Shown: positions 49,664 to 58,187 of the stretch, one piece after another
Layout: every line of letters begins with the position of its first letter
Position numbering within the stretch: position 1 is the first letter of the stretch
Source of the DNA: JBBDIK01 sp040880465
GTDB taxonomy: Bacteria; Actinomycetota; UBA4738; JBBDHU01
Direction of reading: 5' to 3'
DNA length: 64,000 nt
Assembly: GCA_040880465.1 (NCBI GenBank)
Contig: JBBDIK010000007.1
Span: 1 to 64,000 of the forward strand
The notes under the pieces: model-generated
What the model saw: only the letters and a program-made list of their open reading frames with translations
Told to the model about the DNA's origin: nothing
The model's database searches: none
Position numbers and translations under genes: made by a program

Positions 49664-50506
49664 ATGGCAGAAGCGCCGGAGATGGACCAGGGGGTCTTCG
49701 AGTCGACGCTCGAGGCCGAGCTGGCCAAGGGTACCGACCGCCGCGTGGCCGAGGGGCGCGCGAGATCGGCCGGGATACGCGCGTACCGGAAGGTCCACGG
49801 AGGCGGTGAGGGAGCCGCCGCGCCGGCCGCGACTTCGGCCGTCCCCTCGACGCCGGACGCGGGAAGTGCCGTCCCATCCCCAGCCGCCTCTCCAGTGCCC
49901 GCGCCCGCTGCTGCCGCCGCCGCGGTCGCCGTAGCCGCTCCGGCCCCCGGGGTTCCGCGTCAGGCCCCGCCGCCGACCGGGAAACCACCGTCGCCGGCCA
50001 AGCCCGGTGCGCCCGACAAGCATCGGCTGCTGGCGCTCGTCCAGCCCGAAGGTGTCCAGGCCGTCGAACGCGACCAAGGCGACAGGGCGAACACGTTCCC
50101 GCACCTGTTCATCGAGGAGTTCATCGCGCTGTTCGTCCTCCTCGCGTTCCTCACGATCTACTCCACGTTCCTGAACGCGCCGCTGCGGGAACTGGCCAAC
50201 CCGAACCTGACCCCGAACCCCTCGAAGGCCCCGTGGTACTTCATGGGCCTCCAAGAGCTCCTCCGCTACTTCCACCCCATGGTGGCCGGCATCATCATCC
50301 CGACGTTCATCCTGGTTGGGCTCGGCGCCGTCCCCTACGTCGACCGAAATCCCAGCACCCGTCCGGGCGACCGCAAGCTCGCGATCACCCTGTTCACGAT
50401 CCTGTTCATGTTCGGGGCAACCTTGACGATCATCGGTTCGTTCTTCCGGGGCCCGGGCTACAACTGGATCTGGCCATGGACCCAAGGCGTCTACTTCGAC
50501 CTATGA
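49664..50506 (+). CDS. Cytochrome b, C-terminal (subunit IV-like) part with long N-terminal extension
   Basis: The last 150 or so residues are a three-helix subunit IV with the Qo-site variant APWYFMGLQELLRYFHP in place of PEWY. The first about 130 residues are not standard: a charged helix (11-43) containing ELAKGTDRRVAEGRARS, then an Ala/Pro-rich linker (about 50-120). That helix is nearly the same as the tail of the partial-cluster NuoI. The ATG has an AAGGAGC site, and its stop overlaps the Rieske start. Confidence 0.9.
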   Translation: MAEAPEMDQGVFESTLEAELAKGTDRRVAEGRARSAGIRAYRKVHGGGEGAAAPAATSAVPSTPDAGSAVPSPAASPVPAPAAAAAAVAVAAPAPGVPRQAPPPTGKPPSPAKPGAPDKHRLLALVQPEGVQAVERDQGDRANTFPHLFIEEFIALFVLLAFLTIYSTFLNAPLRELANPNLTPNPSKAPWYFMGLQELLRYFHPMVAGIIIPTFILVGLGAVPYVDRNPSTRPGDRKLAITLFTILFMFGATLTIIGSFFRGPGYNWIWPWTQGVYFDL

Positions 50507-51261
50507 CGATGCTCGCCGCTCTGTCCACGGGAACCCTCGTCGCGATCGTCGTCGTGGTGCTCTTCGACATCTTCGTGGTCGTCCTCGCGGTGTCGTTCTT
50601 GCGCGCCCGCCGGGCGGCGCGCGCCATGGAGGAGGCGGCCGCGGGTGGCCCGCTTCCGGACGCCGAGCAGGGCCTCGCCGCTCCGGCAGCCGCGAAGGCT
50701 CCCAAGCTCGTCTCGCGCCGGGAGTTCTTCCGCAAGTCCTGGCTCGCATCGCTCGGCGTGTTCGCGGCGGCATTCGGAGCTTCGACGATCGCGTTCCTGT
50801 GGCCGAACCTCAAAGGTGGCTTCGGCGGAACCTTCGAGGTGGGGACCGTCGAGGACATCGTTTCGCAGATCAACGCGACCGGCCAGCCCTACTACTACGG
50901 CGCCGGACGCTTCTACATCGTTCAGTACGACGGGACGGGGGTCGACGAAGATCTCGGCGTCGACTACGAAACGCAAGAAGTGCTGGCCGATGGGCTGATG
51001 GCGCTCTACCAGCGGTGCGTACACCTGGGCTGCCGGGTGCCGTTCTGCCAGGTCTCCCAGTGGTTCGAATGCCCGTGCCACGGCTCCAAGTACAGCCGCG
51101 CGGGTGAGTACAAGCAGGGCCCGGCCCCGCGTGGTCTCGACCGGTTCACGATCAAGGTTGACGGCGGCCAGGTGATGGTCGACACCTCCGTCGTGCAGCT
51201 AGGTCCGCCACGAGGCACCGACACGACCAACCAGAACCCGGAAGGACCGTTCTGCGTCTGA
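50503..51261 (+). CDS. qcrA: Rieske iron-sulfur protein
   Basis: A 252-residue protein with a first helix (9-33), a twin-arginine motif SRREFFRK (71-78), a second helix (81-101) and a Rieske domain. The [2Fe-2S] ligands are C172/H174 and C190/H193, with C177 and C192 as the disulfide pair; C182 is an extra cysteine. It takes electrons from quinol and passes them to the cytochrome c. ATG 50503 overlaps the preceding stop (ATGA). Confidence 0.94.
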   Translation: MTMLAALSTGTLVAIVVVVLFDIFVVVLAVSFLRARRAARAMEEAAAGGPLPDAEQGLAAPAAAKAPKLVSRREFFRKSWLASLGVFAAAFGASTIAFLWPNLKGGFGGTFEVGTVEDIVSQINATGQPYYYGAGRFYIVQYDGTGVDEDLGVDYETQEVLADGLMALYQRCVHLGCRVPFCQVSQWFECPCHGSKYSRAGEYKQGPAPRGLDRFTIKVDGGQVMVDTSVVQLGPPRGTDTTNQNPEGPFCV

Positions 51262-51956
51262 TGCTTGCCCTTTCACAAACCGCGGGGATCGTGATGGCCG
51301 GGATCGGCCTGGCCATCGTCGTCGTCATCGTTGCCCTCGTCGTCGCCCGCGTCCGGCACGCCGAGGACAAGGGGCCGGACATCCCCCCGGCGATGAGTCC
51401 CGGACCATCCGATCCGAACCTCGAGAAGCCGATCCTCGAACGTCTCCAGGGATGGGGCGTGATCCTGGTCGCGTTCATGGCGGTCTGGATCGCCGCGTAC
51501 TGGTTCTTCGAGCCCGGAACGAACAAGAAGCAGGAGGAACATCGCGTCGAATCGGCCACCGAGCACGGCGCCCACATCGTCGAGCTCTTCGATGAACACT
51601 CCAACCCGGCCGGCGCCGGCTGCGTCCAGTGTCACGGCCCCGAGCTACGCGGGCAGGAGTTCGTTCGCGGCGGCGACATCTTCCGATCGGCAAACCTAAC
51701 CACCGTCTGTGAGCGCCTCACCATGGAGGAGATGTTCCAGACGATCGCAGAGGGCCGGGAGAGCGCCGGGATGCCCTCGTGGAGCGTCGAGTACAAGGGC
51801 GCGATGAACGATCAACAGATCATGGACGTGGTGCAGTACCTCGTGACGGTGAACGAGGAAACCGTACCGTTCGAGAAGAACAAGTGCATCAACGAGGAAG
51901 CCGCCTCGCCCGCCCCGGCACCATCGCCGGAAGCTTCTCCGACGGAGGCGCCGTGA
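51261..51956 (+). CDS. Membrane-bound monoheme cytochrome c of the bc complex
   Basis: A 231-residue protein with two helices (about 7-29 and 66-83), then a cytochrome c domain: C121-VQ-C124-H125 and probable ligand M171 in AGMPSW. Two further cysteines lie at C150 and near the C-terminus, before a Pro/Ala/Ser-rich tail. It is the likely electron acceptor from the Rieske protein. It shares one base with the Rieske stop. Confidence 0.92.
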   Translation: MLALSQTAGIVMAGIGLAIVVVIVALVVARVRHAEDKGPDIPPAMSPGPSDPNLEKPILERLQGWGVILVAFMAVWIAAYWFFEPGTNKKQEEHRVESATEHGAHIVELFDEHSNPAGAGCVQCHGPELRGQEFVRGGDIFRSANLTTVCERLTMEEMFQTIAEGRESAGMPSWSVEYKGAMNDQQIMDVVQYLVTVNEETVPFEKNKCINEEAASPAPAPSPEASPTEAP

Positions 51957-52762
51957 TGCGGACGCTCGCGCTCTTCGACTGGCCGTTGTTCATCAAGGGA
52001 ACGCTGACGGTCATCATGGCCTTCATCCTGTTCATCGGCAGCGTCTACCTCCTGCTCTCGGCGGTCATGGGCAAGAAGCTCGGCTACCTCGTCCTTGCGG
52101 TGTCGTTCTTCGGATGGATGGTCCTGCTCTCGGCGATCTGGGCGTTCGGGTTCTACTCGCAGGGTCTCGAAACCCCGGTCAACCTCGGCCCGAAGGGGGT
52201 CGAGCCCCACTGGCTACCGGTGGACGGCGGGTTCGAGGCCGCCTCCGCGACCTACCCGCTGGCGGACGCCTATCCGGGCGGCGAGTGGCGGGTCCCGAGC
52301 GAGAAGGAGGAAAGCTCGGTCGACCCGGTCTCGACGTCGATCAAGGAGTTCCTCGCCACTCAAGCCAACGAAGAGGCCGGCATCGAGCCGGTCGAAGCCG
52401 TCCCTGAACACGCCAGCGGAACCCTTGAGACCGAGGCGCAGAGGGTCGAGGACGAACTGATCGAGTCGGGGCAGCACATGTTCATCCCTGAGGACTTCAT
52501 CGTGCAGGACGTACGCTTCGCCACCGCAGAAGATGGCGAGACGTCGCTGGCGGCCGCGCGCGTCTTCTACCAGGACGGCGGGCCGGAGTTCACCGTCGTC
52601 GCCTACCACGACAGCGGGAACGTCCCGATCTACTCGTACATCTTCCTGGCCCTGTCGATCGTAGGGTTGCTGGTGCACCTGCCGTTCCTCGACCGGGTCG
52701 AGGCCAAGCGCAAGGACATCCTTACCGGCGGCACGGCGCCCGTGTGGCGCGGGCCGGCCTAG
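51956..52762 (+). CDS. Unrecognised three-helix membrane protein of the bc operon
   Basis: A 268-residue protein with two N-terminal helices (about 11-35 and 42-66), an outward domain of about 150 residues rich in Glu, and one C-terminal helix (YSYIFLALSIVGLLVHLPFL) before a basic end. No cysteine, heme or metal motif is seen. It follows the cytochrome c gene by overlap (TGATG); a GTG one codon earlier is possible. I do not recognise the family; by position it is a candidate subunit of the bc complex or of a bc-caa3 supercomplex. Confidence 0.75.
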   Translation: MRTLALFDWPLFIKGTLTVIMAFILFIGSVYLLLSAVMGKKLGYLVLAVSFFGWMVLLSAIWAFGFYSQGLETPVNLGPKGVEPHWLPVDGGFEAASATYPLADAYPGGEWRVPSEKEESSVDPVSTSIKEFLATQANEEAGIEPVEAVPEHASGTLETEAQRVEDELIESGQHMFIPEDFIVQDVRFATAEDGETSLAAARVFYQDGGPEFTVVAYHDSGNVPIYSYIFLALSIVGLLVHLPFLDRVEAKRKDILTGGTAPVWRGPA

Positions 52763-52783
52763 GCAAGAGGAGGAGCGGAGACG

Positions 52784-52888
52784 ATGCTGGGACTGGGACT
52801 GCTCGACCAAGGAAGCGTTCAGTTCATCCTGTTCGGCGTGATGATCATCGCAACCTATATCGTGCTGAGATCCACCAGCGCGAAGTAG
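52784..52888 (+). CDS. 34-residue single-helix microprotein ending the bc operon
   Basis: ATG 52784 has a very strong AGAGGAGGAG site, 21 bp after the previous stop. The peptide starts MLGLGLLDQGSVQFILFG, is one hydrophobic helix (about 13-28) and ends RSTSAK. Size and place recall the tiny single-helix subunits of b6f and oxidase complexes. No homologue is recognised. Confidence 0.68.
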   Translation: MLGLGLLDQGSVQFILFGVMIIATYIVLRSTSAK

Positions 52889-52921
52889 GCCACGCGCGTC
52901 GCGACGTCCGCTGCGGCGTCC

Positions 52922-54199
52922 TCACACCCGATCCAACGCCGTGTCCACCCCATCCAGGGTTCGCTCGACCTCGGCGCCGCCATGAGCCGCCGAGAGGAAC
53001 CAACCCTCGTACCCCGACGGCGGCAGCAGGATGCCGGCTTCGAGCATCCCGTGGAAGAACTTCGCGTACCGCTCGTGGTCCGCCGCGCGCGCGCCTTCAT
53101 AGTCCGTCACGTCGTCTCCCGTGAAGAAGAGGGAGAACAGGGATCCGACGCGGTTGATGCGGTGGTCGATGCCTCGTTCGGTGAGTCGTTCGCCGAGACC
53201 GTGACAGAGTGCGGCGGCCGAAACTTCGAGGCCTGCGTACGGTGGCTCGCTTCCGACGAGGCCGAGCGCGGCGAGACCCGCCGCGACGGCGACCGGGTTC
53301 CCGGAGAGCGTCCCCGCCTGATACACCGGACCCTCCGGAGCCAGCGCCTCCATGATGTCGGCGCGTCCCCCGAACGCCGCGCACGGCATCCCGCCTCCCA
53401 TCACCTTGCCCATCGTCGTGAGGTCGGCCGCCACACCCAGCCGCTCCTGCGCGCCGCCCTCGCCGAGCCGGAACCCCGTGATCACCTCGTCGATGACCAG
53501 AAGCACGCCATGGGCAGTGCATGCCTCGCGCAAACCTTCGAGGAAGCCTTCCGCCGGAGGAACCACACCCATGTTCGCTGCGACGGGTTCGACGATGACA
53601 CAGGCGATGTCGCCGCCGCGTTCGGCCAGCAGGACGCGAACCGCCTCGAGGTCGTTGAACGGCACGACGAACGTGTCCTGCGCGGCCGCCCCCGTTACGC
53701 CCGGCGAGTCGGGCAGTCCGAACGTCGCGAGCCCCGATCCGGCCTTGGCGAGCAACGCGTCCGAGTGACCGTGATAGCAGCCTGCGAACTTCACGACCCC
53801 CGGCCGCCCGGTGGCTCCACGCGCCAGCCGGACCGCGCTCATGCATGCCTCCGTCCCAGAGGACACGAGCCGGACGCGCTCGACGGTCGGAGCGAGTTCG
53901 ACGATGCGCTCGGCGAGACGGATCTCCGCCTCGGTCGGGGCACCGAAGGAAGTGCCCAGGCGAGCTGCCGCTTCGATGGCGGCAACGACTTCGGGGCGCG
54001 CGTGGCCGAACAGGAGTGCCCCCCAGGACTGGACGTAGTCCACGTACTCCCGGCCGTCGACGTCGGTAACGAGGGCGCCACGGCCGGATGCCAGGAAGCG
54101 CGGAACGCCGCCAACCGATCCGTAGGCTCGGACCGGTGAATTCACCCCGCCGGGGATGATCGCGCGCGCTTCATCGAACAACTCATCTGACCTGCTCAC
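52922..54199 (-). CDS. hemL: Glutamate-1-semialdehyde 2,1-aminomutase
   Basis: A 425-residue PLP enzyme that makes 5-aminolevulinate in the C5 heme pathway. It starts SDELFDEARAIIPGGVNSPVRA, and the PLP lysine is in TTMGKVMGGGMPCAAFGG. VIDEVITGFRLGEGGAQ carries the cofactor aspartate. GTG 54199. It pairs functionally with hemA 1 kb away. It is convergent with the bc operon end. Confidence 0.95.
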   Translation of the reverse strand: MSRSDELFDEARAIIPGGVNSPVRAYGSVGGVPRFLASGRGALVTDVDGREYVDYVQSWGALLFGHARPEVVAAIEAAARLGTSFGAPTEAEIRLAERIVELAPTVERVRLVSSGTEACMSAVRLARGATGRPGVVKFAGCYHGHSDALLAKAGSGLATFGLPDSPGVTGAAAQDTFVVPFNDLEAVRVLLAERGGDIACVIVEPVAANMGVVPPAEGFLEGLREACTAHGVLLVIDEVITGFRLGEGGAQERLGVAADLTTMGKVMGGGMPCAAFGGRADIMEALAPEGPVYQAGTLSGNPVAVAAGLAALGLVGSEPPYAGLEVSAAALCHGLGERLTERGIDHRINRVGSLFSLFFTGDDVTDYEGARAADHERYAKFFHGMLEAGILLPPSGYEGWFLSAAHGGAEVERTLDGVDTALDRV

Positions 54200-54262
54200 G
54201 AGCGGTGAGCCTAACAGTGGGGGGTTTCGTCCGGGTTGAGTCCGCGGCCGGGTCGCTCGGCG

Positions 54263-55192
54263 CTACGGAGCCGGAGCCGGCGGCACCGGCGCGACCGGTT
54301 GCCAATCGGGCAGCTCGTCGGTCCGGCCGTTCTCCATCACCGGCACCAGGCCCGTCCCGTCGGCGGCAACGGTTGTGATCTCCAGGTCGCCGCCGCCCTT
54401 GTCGCTGGAGAACGCGATGCGCGTGCCGTCAGGCGACCAGACCGCCTGAACGTCGTCCTTGTTGTTCTCGGTGAGTTTGGTCTCCACGCCGGTCAGCAGG
54501 TTCCTGATGTACAGCTCCCGATCCCCCGCGCCGTAGGCCTCGAACACCACCGATGTGCCGTCGGGCGACCACGACGGCGCGGCGTCAGGGCGCTTCCCGC
54601 TGGTGATCTGCTTCGCCTTGCCCGTCGACAAGCGCAGGGAGTAGAGATCGCGCCGGCCGGTGCGGCTGCTCGAGAAGACGATCTGGGTGCCGTCGGGCGA
54701 CCAGTCGGGCGCGTCGTCGTCCACCTTGTTGTCCGTCAGGTACTTGATCTTCCCCGAGCCGTCGGCGTTCGCCACGGCCAGATCGACGTCTCTGCTCATC
54801 TGCCGCTGGAACACGAGCCGGGTACCGTCCGGCGACCACGACGGCCGGGTATCGACCCCCCGCGAGCGTGTGATCCGGTCCTGCGCCGTGCCGTCGGCGC
54901 TCATCACGAACAGCTCGTAGTTACCGCCGCCGACGTCGCGGGAGAACGCGATGCGCGTTCCGTCGGGCGACCATGCCGCCCCGAAGTCGTCCACCAGGTT
55001 GTCGGTCAGCCGCGTCTGATCTCCGGTCACCGGATCGACGACGTAGATCTCGTAGTTGCCGAGGTCGAACTGCCGGTCGAAGGCGATCAGCCCGTTGCCG
55101 CCGGGAAGGGTGGCCCCCGCCGGCTGCGCAACCGGACCCGCGATCCCCGCGAGAACCGAGGCCAGCATGATGAGGACCACCGATACGCGCAT
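54263..55192 (-). CDS. Secreted TolB-like PD40 beta-propeller protein
   Basis: A 309-residue protein with a signal peptide (MRVSVVLIMLASVLAGIAG) and about six PD40 repeats, each with a WSPDGTRIAFSSD-like core. This is a TolB-type propeller without the TolB N-terminal domain and ends in a Pro/Ala tail. It lies between hemA and hemL but has no evident link to heme synthesis. Binding partner unknown. Confidence 0.85.
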   Translation of the reverse strand: MRVSVVLIMLASVLAGIAGPVAQPAGATLPGGNGLIAFDRQFDLGNYEIYVVDPVTGDQTRLTDNLVDDFGAAWSPDGTRIAFSRDVGGGNYELFVMSADGTAQDRITRSRGVDTRPSWSPDGTRLVFQRQMSRDVDLAVANADGSGKIKYLTDNKVDDDAPDWSPDGTQIVFSSSRTGRRDLYSLRLSTGKAKQITSGKRPDAAPSWSPDGTSVVFEAYGAGDRELYIRNLLTGVETKLTENNKDDVQAVWSPDGTRIAFSSDKGGGDLEITTVAADGTGLVPVMENGRTDELPDWQPVAPVPPAPAP

Positions 55193-55255
55193 CTCACTTG
55201 AATGGTCGGCATCCAGGGAGGCCGGACCGATAGCACGAACGGGCGGTTCCGGTGT

Positions 55256-56520
55256 CTACGGTTCCTGGCCCGAACGGGGGGTCGGTTCATCCAGCCCGAA
55301 GAGTGCGCGCAAGGCATCCGCCTGGGCTTCGCTCTGCTTCGCGCGCACCATCGGCTCGTGCAGCAGCTTGTTGACGGCGCCCCGGAGTGTGGCTTCGACC
55401 GCCTCGCGCTGTTCCGAGGTCAGATCCCGGAGCTTGCCCGACATGCGGCGGAGTTCGGCGACCCGGACCTGTTCGCCCCGATCGTGCAACGCCTTGAGCA
55501 ACGGCGCGAGCGCCGCGTTCCGGCGCCAGGCGGCGAAGTTCGCCACCTCCTCCGCGATGACGGCGCGGGCCTTCGTGATCTCCCCCTCGTCGCCGCCGCC
55601 GATCGACCGCCCGAGATCGTCGACGTTCGCGACATCGACCCCGGGCAGGTCCCCGACGGCCGACTCCACATCACGGGGGACCGCCAGGTCCAGGAAGAAC
55701 AATGGTCGGTCGGGTCGGCCGGCAAGCGCGGATGCGACCGTCTCCGCATCGACGATGGTGCCGCTCGCCCCTGTCGAGCACACCACCAAGTCCGCACGTG
55801 CAAGGGCGTCGGGTAGGTTGGCGAGCTGCTCGGCGCTCCCGCCCGTCCGGCGAGCCAGCGCTTGCGCGTGGCCGAGGCTCCGGTTGAGTACCTTCACGCG
55901 AACGACACCACGCTCTTGAAGTGCTTGCGCCGCAAGGGTCGCCATCTGCCCCGCGCCGAGCACCAGGAGCTCGATGTCGGCGAGATCACCCAGGGTTCGC
56001 TCCGCCAGCGCAAGGCCCGCTTCGATGAACGCCCCGGGGGCGGCGGAGATCCCGGTCTCGGCCCGAGCCCTGCGTCCGGCGCGTACCGCGTGCCGGAACA
56101 GCGAATCGAGCTGCGGCCTCGCGGCACCCTCCGCCTTAGCTTCGCGGATCGCCGCCCGAACCTGGGTCAGGATCTGCGGCTCACCGGCGACCATGGAATC
56201 GATCCCGGCAGCGACGTCGAAGAGATGCTCAGCGGCCTGGTCCTCGTAGTGCGAGTACAGCGGCTCGGCGAACACCTCGGGCGCTACTTCGCGCGACTCC
56301 GCGAGGAACCCCTTCAGTTCCTGGAACCCGGCATGGTAGCTCTCCACGTCCGCCACGATCTCCACACGGTTACAGGTCGACAGGATGACCGCGCCGTCGA
56401 CCGACGGCAGCCGGGTGAGATGGTCGTAGGCCTTCTGAAGGTCTTCCTCCGGGAACCCGAGCTGCTCGAGCAGCTCGACCGGGGCGGATCGGGACGAGAC
56501 ACCGAGGACAGGATCGCCAT
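55256..56520 (-). CDS. hemA: Glutamyl-tRNA reductase, apparent one-base deletion near the start
   Basis: HemA reduces glutamyl-tRNA to glutamate-1-semialdehyde, first step of heme synthesis. From GVSSRSAPVELLEQLGFPE through STCNRVEI to the C-terminal dimerisation helix everything is conserved. But the only sensible ATG (56520, seven bases after the rex stop) opens as M-A-I-L and then runs into another frame. One extra G near 56509 (CTG-GTC-CTC) would restore M-A-I-L-V-L-G-V-S. The length, 1265 nt, is one short of a multiple of three. Without it no start exists before GTG 56365, inside the catalytic region. Assembly error is more likely than a real lesion, since the rest is intact. Confidence 0.85.
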
Positions 56521-56527
56521 GCCGAGC

Positions 56528-57205
56528 TCAGACCACCGCCATCGTCTTCGCCCGGCCCTGTTTCACGTCGTCCAGCGCGGCTTTGCGCTGTTCGTAGAAC
56601 GCCAGGATCTGCAGTTCGATGGAGAGGTCGACCTTGCGAAGGGATACGTCGTCGGGAACGGTGATCACCGCGGGGGCGAAGTTCAGGATCGATTGGATGC
56701 CGGCCTCGACCATGCGGTCGGCCACCTCTTGGGCCACCTGCCCGGGCGTGCACACCATCCCGATCGCCACGTCGTGCTCTCGCACGATCCGCGGTAGGTT
56801 CTCCACGGCCTCGATCGGGAGCCCGTTCACCTTCTCCCCCACTTTCTTCGGATCCGCGTCGATCAGCGCAACCACCTCGAAGCCGCGTTCGCCGAACCCC
56901 TTGTAGTTCGCGAGCGCGTGACCGAGGTTCCCGACGCCGGCGATCACGACCGGCCAGTGCTGGGTCAGGCCCAACTCCCGGCGGATCTGATGGATCAGGT
57001 AGGCCACGTCGTAGCCGACCCCGCGGGTTCCGTACGAGCCGAGGTGGGACAGATCCTTGCGGACCTTGGCCGAGTTCACCCCGGACGCATCCGCGAGGGT
57101 CTCCGACGAGACGACGCTGCCTCCATCCTCGGCCATCTCCACGAGCGCGCGCAGGTACACGGGGAGGCGTCCGACGGTGGCTTCGGGGATGGGCCGCTTG
57201 CTCAT
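56528..57205 (-). CDS. rex: Redox-sensing transcriptional repressor Rex
   Basis: A 225-residue Rex with an N-terminal winged helix (SKRPIPEATVGRLPVYLRAL, then SGVNSAKVRKDLSHLGSYGTRGVGY) and an NAD(H)-binding Rossmann domain (GVGNLG, 90-95). Rex binds TTGTGAA-N4-TTCACAA when NADH is low and releases it when NADH rises, relieving respiratory genes. ATG 57205 starts the homology; the frame continues through its own operator and was trimmed. hemA follows by seven bases. Confidence 0.96.
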   Translation of the reverse strand: MSKRPIPEATVGRLPVYLRALVEMAEDGGSVVSSETLADASGVNSAKVRKDLSHLGSYGTRGVGYDVAYLIHQIRRELGLTQHWPVVIAGVGNLGHALANYKGFGERGFEVVALIDADPKKVGEKVNGLPIEAVENLPRIVREHDVAIGMVCTPGQVAQEVADRMVEAGIQSILNFAPAVITVPDDVSLRKVDLSIELQILAFYEQRKAALDDVKQGRAKTMAVV

Positions 57206-57245
57206 GGATCCGGCACGGCGTTGTCGGGAGCCGTGAGGTTCACCG

Positions 57246-57275
57246 AGGTTAGCGCATATGTGAAATCGTTCACAA
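57246..57275 (-). promoter_or_regulatory. Rex operator and promoter of rex-hemA
   Basis: ATGTGAAATCGTTCACAA at 57258-57275 differs from the perfect site at one outer base. On the minus strand it gives -35 TTGTGA, 18 bp, and -10 TAACCT (57251-57246), the same geometry as the ggr-nuo promoter. Rex therefore probably represses itself and hemA. Confidence 0.85.
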
Positions 57276-57294
57276 CCGCACAAGGTGAGGGCGT

Positions 57295-57546
57295 TCAGGC
57301 ACGCGAGCGAACCGCTCTGGCGAAGAGCCGAGGATCGACGTTGTACTCGAACAGCTCCTCGCCGCCGACCAGCACCACCGGGATCCGGATGCCGTACTCA
57401 CGCTCCAGGTCGTCGTCGCCCTCGATCGATATCTCTTCGTACTCGAACGGGTTGCGTACGCGCTCGGCGAGGATGACCTCCCTCGCCTCGTCGCACAGCC
57501 CACACCGCGGGCGCGAGTACATCGTCACGAGCGCCTGTTCTCCCAT
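57295..57546 (-). CDS. Glutaredoxin-like protein
   Basis: An 83-residue thioredoxin-fold protein with a CGLC active site (C15/C18), cis-Pro loop IRIPVVLVGG and a short final helix, like NrdH/DUF836 glutaredoxin-like proteins. The ATG at 57546 lies a few bases after a possible CATACT -10; another ATG at 57582 adds 12 residues. It is upstream of rex in the same orientation. Confidence 0.82.
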   Translation of the reverse strand: MGEQALVTMYSRPRCGLCDEAREVILAERVRNPFEYEEISIEGDDDLEREYGIRIPVVLVGGEELFEYNVDPRLFARAVRSRA

Positions 57547-57617
57547 TCCGCGCCCAGTATGGACGGCGGGAACGCCGAGCATGGCGGCGCGCCCCCGTGT
57601 CCTGTAGAACTGAGCGC

Positions 57618-58187
57618 GTGCAGGAGGATGCTGGCCGTGACCTGGAGCTGCACCGGCGCCTGAAGGGCGGGGACGCCGGGGCCTTCGAGGAGCTGTACAA
57701 GATCTACTCCCGCCCTGTCTACGGCATCGCGCTGCGGGTGGCCGGTCACGACGGCATCGCCCAGGAGGTCGTGCACGACGCCTTCATGGCTCTCTGGCGA
57801 GCCCCGGAGGCCTTCGACCCAACCCGGGGCAGCCTGCGGACCTTCCTTCTGAGCCTGACCCACCACCGGGCCGTCGACGCGGTCCGTAGGGAGGAACGCC
57901 TGCGCCAGCGCAACATCCGGGCATCGAACCTTGAGCCTCGTCAGGGCGAAGATGTAGCGGAGGACGTGGTCGAGGGAGCCCTCCTCGACCAAAGGAGCAA
58001 GGAGGTCAGAGAGGCGCTCGTGACGCTCCCCGACGACCAGCGAACGGTGCTGGAGATGGCATATTTCGGAAGCAGGACACAGGTCCAGATCGCAGAGGAG
58101 CTCGGTATCCCCTTGGGAACGGTGAAGACACGGACCCTGGCGGCGATGCGCAAGCTCCGGCGAACGCTGCAACGGGTGGAAGCATGA
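57618..58187 (+). CDS. ECF-type RNA polymerase sigma factor
   Basis: A 189-residue sigma factor with region 2 (FEELYKIYSRPVYGIALRV, then EVVHDAFMALWR) and region 4 (LPDDQRTVLEMAYF and the helix-turn-helix TQVQIAEELGIPLGTVKTR). GTG 57618 lies seven bases after TAGAAC and lacks a ribosome site; a GTG at 57597 is the alternative. Its stop overlaps the anti-sigma gene (ATGA). Confidence 0.93.
   Translation: MQEDAGRDLELHRRLKGGDAGAFEELYKIYSRPVYGIALRVAGHDGIAQEVVHDAFMALWRAPEAFDPTRGSLRTFLLSLTHHRAVDAVRREERLRQRNIRASNLEPRQGEDVAEDVVEGALLDQRSKEVREALVTLPDDQRTVLEMAYFGSRTQVQIAEELGIPLGTVKTRTLAAMRKLRRTLQRVEA

Noticed and set aside
51261..51285. TTTCACAAAC near the cytochrome c start, resembling a Rex half-site
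   Set aside because: It is inside coding sequence in mid-operon and has no second half.
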